From Saturnia japonica (lineage: Eukaryota > Arthropoda > Insecta > Lepidoptera > Saturniidae), in the NCBI GenBank assembly GCA_033032175.1, contig CM065304.1, positions 3,100,001-3,164,000 on the forward strand: 64,000 nucleotides of DNA. The letters run 5' to 3'. The notes under the pieces are model-generated. The model was not told the origin of the DNA and made no database searches. It saw only the letters and a list, made by a program, of their open reading frames with translations. A program made the position numbers and the translations under genes. This document shows positions 27,001-39,000 of the stretch, one piece after another (positions within the stretch are counted from its first letter, which is position 1; each line of letters opens with the position of its first letter).

Positions 27001-30000
27001 TTGCATCTCCGTCGCAAATTAAAAGAATAAATCAAATAATAGTTAAGCTCGGACTTGACAAACCCCCCGGGGTTCCATAGTGCTTCAACAGTGCGTGATG
27101 TGCAGTGCATAGAAGCCACGAAAATCAACATCAGCACGCCCGAGGTGAGTGGCCGGCAACATACCTATCCAAATTCCTACCCGCATGCTAGGGAGAAAAC
27201 ATCTAAAACAATACACTGTATGTTTGTACGCCAATCACGTAAAAACTACTGGACCGAATTAAATCAAATTTGTTGAGATTGTAGTTTATATTCTAAAGGT
27301 TCATTTAGGATGCATTTTTACACGTATACTCATTTTGTAATATAGTTAAAATATTTAGTGAAATAAAGTGAAAAGCTACCCAATTAATATAAGTTATTTT
27401 ATCTTAATTTTCAATAAAAGCAATAAATACAAATGTATTTATTTTTATTTTTCAGGAGTATTCATAGATGGCGCTATACGTCTTAGTTTAAATTATCATG
27501 AAATTTGTTTGACATTTATTGTTACATTAGGTATATTTTCTGTAAGCACTTATATTAATAAATTAAAACTGGGCTTTTTGTTATTATTTTTAAATATATT
27601 TTAACGTTATTTTAAAATGTTTCAAATAATCAGAGTAACACTTTAGATCTAAATTTTCTACGATAGATGTCATTATTTGGTGTTTTGCGATAATAAGAAT
27701 TTTATGAAATTATACTAAACACATAATATAAAGCGTTATTATTCATTGGATATTAACAGTTTATAAAATTAAAGTTATTAAATAAACTTAGTATTTCGTA
27801 AGAGAGCAAAATTTAACATTTTTGTATGTATTTATGTCTTTTAAATAATATCGGTTAACGTTTAAACTGATTTTAGTTGGATATTCTCAAAGCTTATATA
27901 GGTCAAATACCGCAAAATGAGATTGAGGTAGGGGAGGTTTTTATTTAGTTGCTGTTATTCATACACGAAATATACCACGCGGACGAAGTCGCGGGCACAG
28001 CTAGTAATGAGTATAAACAGTTCAACTATAAAATTATATTATTATAGACAAAAAACCGTTCTGTTTATGATAACATCGACCTTGACATTTTATGAACTTT
28101 TAACTGTAGATACTGACGCCTACTTCATCCTATGAGGGACGATTCACGAGTGTATTGAATGATAGCATGCTTAAACACCCGTTCTTCTAAAATGTATCTG
28201 GACTATTAAGTGAACAATTCTTGTATAATCTTGTTATTTAAGTGAGCAATTCATAGCTCAATAACAGCTCCAACGATTTCGATGAAACTTTGTATTTAGA
28301 TAATGTTTTACATTCCAAATTTACCTAGATAGGTGTTTTCTTTTTGTTTATAGCTATTGCTATGCTCGCCTATATATTATATATACATAATAAATGTATT
28401 TGGTTTCTCCGAAACGTCTCTAAAAGTTAAACATTACATTGTTTATTCCCAATGTTCTACTTTCCAAGTTTATCTAGTACTTACCTGTAAGAAAAATAAA
28501 GTTACAGGTGTGGTATTAAGAAAGAACGTGATATTTTTACGTTTTTATTTCCTAAACATTAGCTTAGGTTTTTTTTCGTACTGACTACACTGATAGCCTT
28601 ATGGACCTTGGAGTTATTTGAGTCTTTGATCCAACAATGCTTTATATACAATTGCCCTGTATTTCAAAACTATGCGCATATGATAGCGTGCCAATGAAAC
28701 TTGCATTGTACAATATAATTTAGCTAGGTTTTTCTACCCACTTCCTATATTCAATGAATACCTAAAGGAATAAATAATACTGAAGTATCCAATATCTCTA
28801 CCGACTCTCGAGTATGGCCGAATACATTTTGATTGGCACCAGAATCTAACAGTGCCTAGAGAGTCTTAACAGACCGAACACCCCACTGATTGATAATGGT
28901 AGGACTAGTATTCAGTAAGATTTCTATGTAGCTAACAAATTGTTTTTATTTTTAGACACAGCGTAGATTTGTCGTCCGGGCATTAAATATTTATAGTTGA
29001 AAAGATAAAATAAAAAAATCCATTGGATTAGGTAGAAATAATAATTACTCGTATTAAGACGTATATTAAACAACTTCAACAGAATGTACCATTTTTTAAA
29101 GTTATATAACTTAAAGCGGTATAACTATAGTTTAATAAAGGATTATGGAAGATTAAGAAGTTAGGAAATAATTTCTATTCTTACATTCTTTGCGGGAAAC
29201 GAACCCGCGTGGCGACCTCAAATATGAAAGGTATGTCTAAGGCCACCGTCTGTCGCTTTACACAAAAAAGCAATATTTTTATGTTATGGTATCAGTAAAT
29301 ATAAATTTTTTGCTGCCTCTTTGGCTTGATGTATATGTTATGTATATTGATAATTTGATATATGTTGACAATGTATTTATTTATAGCTTAAATGGCGGAT
29401 TTAGAAGTTACTAAACTTTGTACAGGAATTCCTAACGAAAGTAAGCACTTAGATATAGGATTTTCTAAAATCATCCCCTAAAGGAAAACTCCTTAGAGAT
29501 GAATAAGGGATTCAAAATAGATCGATTCCTGAAATGTCGCCGAATGGTAGTTATTTGAGCACACGGCTAGTATACCAATAAATATTTATGAATGCTCGGT
29601 TTTATTTTTTCATTGAAGCTAGGTTAGTAGTTAACATAGTCCATAGCTCCGTCTGATGTTGAATTTATCAATTAGGAAATTAAATGCTACAATGGATACT
29701 TGATCTAATTTTCAATTTAAATGCTTTCGTAGTAACATAAATAATGTTTATTATAAACTAGCTGTGCCCTTGGCTTCGCTCACGTGGATACAGAATGCCC
29801 GAGCGAATCTTACTCCCCCGCTCCCGGCTATTTTAAAGCCAAAATGTTTATTATGGTTGTATCTTAGAAGATAGACAGATAATTTCGAGGACTTTTTTTA
29901 TAGGTCTTTTAATGTCTACAATTATTTAGTACATTAATTTGCTATATCTCTTTGGGTTTACTCAGCGTAAGCCATTTAAGCGGCCGAATTGATTCACCAT

Positions 30001-33000
30001 GACCAGTTTTCTATTTGTGCGGAACTCTAATTGTTTTTCCAAAGTAAAACTAGCCTATGTTACTTCCTATAAAATCAGCTATCTACCAGTGAAAGTCCCG
30101 TTAAAATCGGTCCAACCATTTCTGAGATTATTCGGAACAAACAGATAGGCAAAAATTTTAAATATGGGTTTTTTGTTAAAGGTAACCTTCATATGCATTT
30201 AGTAAAAAGCTGATATTTTGACATTCCAAACAGACACTTCAATTTTATTAATTGTATAGAAGATATCTCCCAATGTCTAGTCTGTTCAAACCAAAAGCAC
30301 TCATTCAGTTCTGCCTAATTGACTCATACCGGACACCCACCATCATATAATGATAAACGTCATTGACTTCCTTACATACATCACAAAGAGGTTACTGTCT
30401 CAATTTCATATTATGTTTATACTTGTTTGATGGAATATGTCCGGATCTCAACCAATGTGCGACAGATATCAACTTCCTACCCAACTTTGTCGTGGCACAC
30501 CAGGGTATACGAGGAGGTTCACACTGTAAACTCTTGTACCAGATACCTTTCTCACGTGATATTTCATCAAACTATGTTTTCCAATGACTGAAACAACTTT
30601 CTTTAAAGTTTGGTTATAATTCTGAATAATCTGGCAATACATTAATAATTTTTACACTTACAATATTTAATTTAGCTACTTTATCTACCTCCTCATTACT
30701 CAGCATACCAATATGTGCTGGTACCAATTGCATTTTCAGATCCAATCTGGTACAAAGTAAATCATCTATTTTACTTAGTGAGCTGTAATCTACCGAAATA
30801 CCTCTGAAGCCACAGATGCATCAAACTAAGTGTTGTAGTGCGCTTTTAATGTCACTACAAATAACAAATTGTCTTATATTTCAATTTTTAATAAATGATG
30901 GTGCTCCTGTAATTGCAATAAGGAGGCGAACGAGTATTACGTAACGCAATTATTGAAGATTTTTGAAATGTAACACGCCGTAACATTTTTCTGTACCCCT
31001 CCTCCACCTCTTTAAACGTTACGTAATACCCAAGACAGCAAGTCAGCATGAGAGATTTTATGCTTATCAGCTAACAGCTGATGATGCATATCTCCCTATT
31101 TTGAGCACATTACAAAGTATGAACTCACTATAACAAATCTTACTACCAATCTATTCGAGCGATTCCCCGTAAAACATAAACTAAAAGGGTTGCATACAAA
31201 TAGCACAAAAATTTCACAAAAAAAAAAAACAAATTGAGTTTTTAGCTGAATCTGTATGTCTGGAATATTTTCCAAAACAGTAGTAACGTTTTCACATTAA
31301 AAAATGTCATCTTAGGTTATGTCTAAATAAAATAATTTTGATTTTGATAAACCTCACTGTTAGACAACGATAAAGGCAGAGCAAAGATGATGTGATCGAG
31401 ATGAGATTATTAGGTAACGACTGTTAGATTTATTTCAAACTCTCGTTGAATTTGTTTTGCCTTAACATTCAAATATTGTAATGTCTTCTGAAAAACTATT
31501 GTATTAATATTGTCTTAATTTTGGGATGTAAGAAGTGTCGGATTATAGCATCAGCATTGAGACGCTCAAGTCAACTTTACCTGCATGTGGTGCATCTTGC
31601 TGAGCAACGAGCGAGGAAATGGCAATAAAGGGGTGACTGCGTCGTGACCACCATGCATGTGGTGAACAGTCCGTCATAGTGACTCGTTTTTGCGTGTCGC
31701 GTTTCGTGATCAGCCTGTGTATATCCAGTTCTGTTAAATTAACGCAGGCCGGATTCTTGCGGAAGTTGTTTCGGTACGCCATTTGTGCATAGTTTTGCTA
31801 AATAGTATCGTACAAGGAATACAAGTTTAAAGACGTTACGCTGTTTTTCTGATACTAAGCATGGGGTTTTATGTTCCTTTTACAAAATGTCAGAATTTTA
31901 ACTAATATTGCTTTTAGTACCTAGTGGTTTAAAATGATACTTTCTTTCTTTTTTTTATGATAGTAGATTAACTAGCGGGTATTCTATACCTGCGTAGAAT
32001 AAGTTTTTCGTTACCGTAAATATATGCCTTGCATTACAACTTTACCTATTTTAAGAATATGATAATATAAATACTATCTGGTAATCGCGACTTCCGTCTC
32101 CGTATTATTGAATATACACAGAAGACTGATCTGCATAAATGATCTGAAAAAAATCAAAGATGGGCTTATTTACCACTATGTGCATGGTGGTTGCAATCCC
32201 TACCACCCCTCTATATTATTACATATACATGGGCTAATTTCGGAACACGACAAACCAGAAAAAATCAAAGATTTATTTATCACTATGTATATAGTATTAT
32301 AATTATATGCCAATATAAAACCAACAAATTAACTGTCCCAATAAAACTTCAAAAATAATTAAAATCATTTCATATTGTACCGGCTTGTTTGATTGAGAGG
32401 TCATTGTAATATAATTAAACATGTTGTATATAATAAATAATATTTAAATGTATGTGACATTTATTTTAAAGATATTTCGTTATGGGGGTATTACTTCATT
32501 TTATTCTTGTGTATTGCGTTTATGCATTGCTCTGCATTTATTTTAACAATACCAAACATTCTTCCTTATAATTGTTCTGTTCCAAAAAAATTAGCTGAAA
32601 AAGAAAATGTTTGCATTTTCTAATACTAGGTTCTGAATACATTCTACAAGGTCAAAAATCAGTAACGCGTAAAGGTTACACGTACATTTTTTTAAAAATC
32701 TTATCGAATTTCTACTGAATTTAGTGATTATCGAAAGTTGCTACTGGACCTCAATAGATGGCACTAATTAAATTGATTCAAGGTATCGTTATGTTAACTA
32801 CAAATCATGTGGTTGCGACGACCGTTGATTATGCAAATAGTCCACTCATCGTATCAACTGCGAATTTTTGGAAAGTACCAATTTTAAATTGGCATTTGGA
32901 ATTCCTATCCTCCTTAACAATCGGCCGACTCTCGCACGGCCTGGGCTCTACCATACTAGAGCTGGACCAGGGTAACATTATTTATTACTTTATTAGCTAC

Positions 33001-36000
33001 CTATATATTTTATGAGTTAGACTTTAGAATGTCGCAATTGCAGGGAAGTTTCCTCAACAGAGCAGTGACACACGTGAAGTCTGTGCGTATTTCGCTACCT
33101 ACTTGAATCTAGTACTGATATTAAGCGCATTTATTCTCTACTTATAGAATGTATGAAATAAAACATTTCCGTGATTAATTATTATTATTATGCGTGTGCT
33201 TAATAAATAACCTAAATGAAACAGTGATTAAATGTTCCTTCGTATGTAATAAACTAGCTGTGCCCGTGGCGTCGCTCACGTGAACTACATAATGCCCGCG
33301 CGAATCTTGCTCCCCTGCTCCCGGCTATTTTAAAGACAAAAATGCTTATTGTGGGTGCTCCTTAGTAAGTAAACTAACTAGTAAAGTAGTAACTCCCTGA
33401 GTTTTTTGTAGGTCTTTTTAATGTCTACAATTATTTGATTTATTAATTTACTATATCTCTTATAGTTTACTCAACGTAAGCCTAGTTTCTAAATATGTAT
33501 ACTATATCAGCTGTTTAGTTAACATATGATGAACTATGCTTGGTTTATGTCGTCATTTTTATTTTTTGTTTATTGGATATATTAGCAAGTTTTGCGTCAG
33601 ACCGATGTACATCAGTGACCAAATACGGGAAATAATGTTGAATAAGGATTATTGATTGATTTCACATTTTTCTTTATCTATCACCAGGAGTTCCATGTGG
33701 CTTACGTGTTCGTGAGGATGGGAAACTCACCGCGTCCCGGTCTTTGGGTGCTGGAGAAGTCAACAGACTATGGCAAAACTTTTAAGCCTTGGCAGTATTT
33801 TTCAGACTCACCACAGTAAGTCAAGTTGGAGTTCAATTCTTTATATAATTTAAAATGTGTATATAATTCGGGTCCTTACAGAGACTATTTCCTTCTACTT
33901 GGTGCGACCCTGACAAAAATCTTTCGCTTCATCACATCAATTTTTTAACGTACGTTCGTCGGTATACAGTAGAGTACCTACTTTTGACGTGCCTTTTATT
34001 CAGAATGTATGGTATATCGTCTAAATGGGCGCGCCTGTTTAAACGGCATCAATTGATACAATTTAGTACTTCAAAAATATAACTATACGACGTATTAATT
34101 TCATATTTCATATTAATTGTCAAATATTATTTAGACATATTATAGTTTTCTGAGACTAATATTTGATTATATTATTTCCATTTCTTTATTTTCTCGATGA
34201 CAGTTCTAATTTGATAGTTGTTGTGTTGTGACCAAATAAGTAATGATATCGATCGCATATATTTATTATATTTTGAACAAACAGATTTTGATTAAAATAA
34301 ATAAATAAAGATTACCTGTCTTTACATAATTCTTTCGACTGAGAGCGCCCGATGGTACTTCCGATGAAATGCCATATTAATTACTGTAATAATGGGAAAT
34401 AATTAAAACATTACATAATAATCCATCGTAAAATAAATTAGATATTACGGTCATTATTTATTTGTATTTAAGTCATGTCAAATATGTTGAATGTGAAAAG
34501 GTGGCCCCACCACAGTACTTCCTTTTAAAAAAAAAGGAAATTGTAAAATTGTAGGGTTAATAGTTAATATATTATTATTCATAATGCTTCTGTATTTATG
34601 TTGGGATTTTTCTTTTGTGGAAATCTGTATTATTTGTAATTTTCTTAAATTAATGTATAAATAATTATACTTTGGTACTTTGGTATTTTCGGCCACTACA
34701 AGTGCCGACAGACTACCGCCCTCTATCGGAAATAATAGTAAAATATATGAATCCATGTTTTAAGTCTCCATTTAAATAATTATTATTGTGAAAATGTTCT
34801 AAATACATAAGATTGATATATAAACAAATGTAAAATTAAAAGGTTGAATTTAAGCATAATAGCATTATTCTGAAATAAGGTTAATTGTTCCATGCAATAA
34901 CTTAATTTGATTCCTACTTTTAGCGGACTTTTTAAGAATAATGTTTGTTAAACGTAATTATCGTTAAATAACTCATTAGGAGCTATGTATTATAAAATTC
35001 GATTATAAATAAATGTTTATTTGCAGTTTTAAGATATATTTGAGGAATTATTGTATATTAATTTAATTGTTATAAACAGAGTTTAAAATTGATATGTTGA
35101 TTTGCCAATAATGATCCATTTCCGTTTGACGACTGTTTTGTAATTCCGTTCTGTAGTTTTGTTTGTACAATGTACAGTCATGTAGGGATGTGAATGTTTT
35201 TTAAAAATTGATTATTTTGTAAAGAAATAAAATCGATTAAAAAATTATCGATTTTATTTAAAAAAAAAAAAACGATATTAACTGCATTTATACGAAGGTA
35301 TTAACTGCATTTATATAGGTAATAAGTCTTTAATGAAGGAAAGAAATCATAATTTTCAGGAGAATCGAAAGATTATTTTATTATTATTGTGTTGGATAAT
35401 AAAATATTGTAGTAAGTTATGTGTAGGTGGTACACTACTTGTGTTGCTGTGTGGTTGCTGTTAGGTAATATTTATATTTGCAGGTTGCTTAAAAACAAAG
35501 TGTGTAAGTGTATTAACCATGAGAAAATCGTGAGCGAACTCTATAAAATGCAATATTAACTAAAAAAAAATCAAAATCCTTATTCTTAATTTGAACCATA
35601 GAACATATTTACATAAAGAGACATAATGAAAATAAAAATTTTGTAATTTTTTAACATTTTTGGAATATTTAGAAAATTTTGACTGACCTATTTTATATAG
35701 AAAGAATGAGTTGATGTAAAGGAAAAAGAAGTAAAGATCAAATAAAATGAATTCGGAAAAAATCACTATCAGCACGCTTTCTTGGAATATGCTGCCAAAA
35801 ATGTTCTTTTACAATATACTATACAACTGGTAAACTAAAACCACTAAACTAACTTTAATATTGAAACCATGATAAGTAATTGAATGTTATAGAATAAATA
35901 AAAAATATTTATATTATGTTAGAAATAAACGTGAAACAAAAATAATCCGATCCAGATCATTGTTTACTATGAGGTATATAAATAACACTAAACGCATAAC

Positions 36001-39000
36001 TTGTAGGAGAGCTTTCAAAATTGTATGTAGCTTGCAAGTACCCTCTAGGATTTGATAATCGATCACTGAGTGTGACTTAGATTTTTATTGTAAAGATATA
36101 TTTTTATTGTGTTAATCTAGATACTTTATTTTTCTACAGCAGTTTGATGTCATGAATCGTAGTATTCGGTATTAATTTCAACTAGGTATATATACCACAA
36201 GTAATTTTCGGGAAAAAAAAAACCTTAATACATTTTTGTTACTTTATAACTTCACATTGGTTCAGAAATCCCTTATTTTTGGATTTATTCCTAAATATTA
36301 GACCTTCCTTATTGTGAAATTTCCAGACTGTAGGTCTACGGGAAATACCTTATAGGTTTTCATAATCGGTTTGTGAGCGTTACTTTAATTATGAAGTGCT
36401 ATCTATATCTTTTTAATATGTTAGCCTAAAAAAAACATTTTTTTTACAGCAGCATGAGACTGTTTACCTTATTATATGATATTAATGTCAACTATATAGT
36501 TCAAGTCGTTTTTGAGAAAAAGTGTCTTGACACACGGAAAGACAGCCAGCCAGCCAGAGAGACATGGATAACAAAGTGATTCTATAGAGGTTCCGTTTTT
36601 TTTCATTAGGGATTACGGAACCAAAGTTTTTAATGGTTACCTTACAAATTTCACACAAGGATTGAACATAAAAGATAATTGATGTTTTGACATTGATAAG
36701 TGCCGTCTTAAGGTTAAAGTTAAGGTTAAGGTTAGGTTTTGAATTAAGATGAAATTTGACACACAGATAGTTATTATGAAGAACGCATCCGTTAAGAATG
36801 GATTTTTAAAAATTCAACCTCCAGAGGGGTGTAACGGGAGTTCCAATCCGAAATTTTGACATGGGTGAAACCGTGGGGCACATCTAGTATCTATTTACGA
36901 CCACTATTTGCAACATTATTGCTGTTTACAGAGATTGTGAACGATACTTCGGCAAGGAAAGTCTTCAGCCAATAACAAGGGATGATTCAGTTATTTGTAG
37001 CACTGAGTATTCAAAGATTGTCCCTCTGGAAGGTGGTGAGGTAAGGCTAAAGTTTTTAAAATGTTGAAATGTATTTTTATTTAAAATTATAATGAGCAAC
37101 TGGTAAGTATTTGATAAAGGAATTCATCCTGGTGGCAATTATACTACGGTGGTGCCTGTTAGTTACTTAAGTTAGTGTTATCTAGTTACTTTGGGTTGAA
37201 TAGTTTTGTTTTTTTCGCATAACGCTGTACTACTTGTATCCGGCTAGTTTTGGTAACATTAAAAAGTTTAAGTTAAAAATATAATATTTAAAAAAAAACG
37301 TTATTTCCCGCTATTTTTCATTTGTTTTTCCTTGTGTAAAAATGACTGAATCTAATAAAGAAATTCGATATATTTTAAAATATGATTACAAAAAAGACAA
37401 AAGTGCAACTCAAGTAGCAAAAAAAATTTGTGATGTTTATGGACCTAATGCAGTCAGTAAGAGTAGCACAAAGTTGGTTAAAAAGTTTTCAAACTCATTG
37501 AAATTGCTTTTCTTTTTTGCTAAAAATTGCCTTGTTATATATTATATATATATATATATATATAATTATAATTGTTTAACCATAAACTTTAAAACGGAAT
37601 ATACCCACTTTAACGAGAATAACGATAATTATTTAAATTAAATTTAGGACCACAATTGATAAAAAATAATAAAAGAATCCTTTCAGATTCCAATATCACT
37701 GTTAAATTACCGTCCATCTTCGAACACGTACTTCAATTCGTCTGTCCTGCAAGAATGGACCCGAGCTACGAACGTCCGGCTCCGATTGCTCCGGACCAAG
37801 AACTTACTGGGTCACCTCATGTCAGTTGCGAGGCAGGACCCCACTGTCACCAGGCGTGTGAGTATATTACTTACCCTTGCGAACTCCGGAGATAATCAGC
37901 AACTCACGTAACTTATGTTTATAATATACTTAGAAATTGGACAGGATATGTTACCAGGCAGAATGACGGCAAGACCACTAAAATGTTGACAGATACGTGA
38001 CCACGTATGGGTAATTGAGGCGTTGCACGACATCAGCTCGTTGGGTTGACGATATTGTTAAATCACGCGTCAGACCTAGATGAGACTGGTTTAAGACCGA
38101 CATTATTGGCTTCGTGGGTTACAATTATAATAATAATTTATTGGAACCATAAATCATGTTAAGTACAACAAAAACAAAACTAGCTACATTACATTACATA
38201 AGAGAGGCAGGCCTATGCTTAGAAGCTTGCGACTACGGGCTGAAAACAATGATGACGATGATGATGATAATGATATTTCGAGAACTAAAACGATTGTCGA
38301 ATATAACAACCGCGAATTAGTGCGATTGAATTCTGATATCGCAAGGTTGCCGCTATAGTACTTTTTGAAACTTAACAGTACATATCACATTTTGTAGATT
38401 ACTAAATTATTTATTTAGATTTAATTTTTACAAATTATCGGCAAATCAAGCTAAATAAGTGGTAACACTGCGTTATGCAATTATACCATTTCCATTTCTT
38501 TATCTTCTCAATGACAGCTCCTGTGAAAACTTGAACTAGCAGCTTTTTTACATTATGTATGCATTATTTTATAAAAATATGACGTTTACACACGTACAAG
38601 GTTATACCAGAGTCGGAGAAACTGATCGGGATGGAGCTATATCGATAAACGTAACACGATAACATACCCGATATTTTTTTACAAAATGTAAGAAACTAAA
38701 CTACTGCCGGATACTTTTGTTCAAATTTATTAACTAATATTATATTTCATTACAAGATATTACACGTATTAATTCTTGATTAATAATGCCAACTTCAAAA
38801 TTTTCGAAGCTGTTGTAAAATAAGTAGGTATGGGTAGGTACTCGACAATGAAACGAAATAATTATAACGACAGGTAATCTTTATTTATTTATTTAATTAA
38901 AATCTGATGAATCGTAATATAATAAATATATGCGATCGATATCATTACTTATTTGGTCACAACACTACAACTATCAAATTAGAACAGTCATCGAGAAAAT

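Larger units (their letters stand above)
25213..29757. other. Intron 2 stretch with fragments of dispersed repeats only
   Basis: AT-rich. Contains a short-repeat copy at 26525-26615 (GTTAGCCTTAGGGGCCC, CCGCTGCGGCTTTTACAGC) and a partial one at 28568-28605. A Helitron-like CTAG end lies at 27968-28004 and another at about 29555-29570. A tRNA-like SINE fragment is possible at 29185-29262. Several open frames of 60-80 codons are AT-rich and unconvincing. Confidence 0.4.

Noticed and set aside
31543..31782. 79-codon minus-strand frame as a gene
   Set aside because: No domain, no splice or promoter context, and part of it resembles another dispersed segment near 62630.
36540..36560. CRISPR-like or functional tandem repeat at the AGCC run
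   Set aside because: Only a few short units; a simple repeat in an intronic repeat, in a eukaryote.
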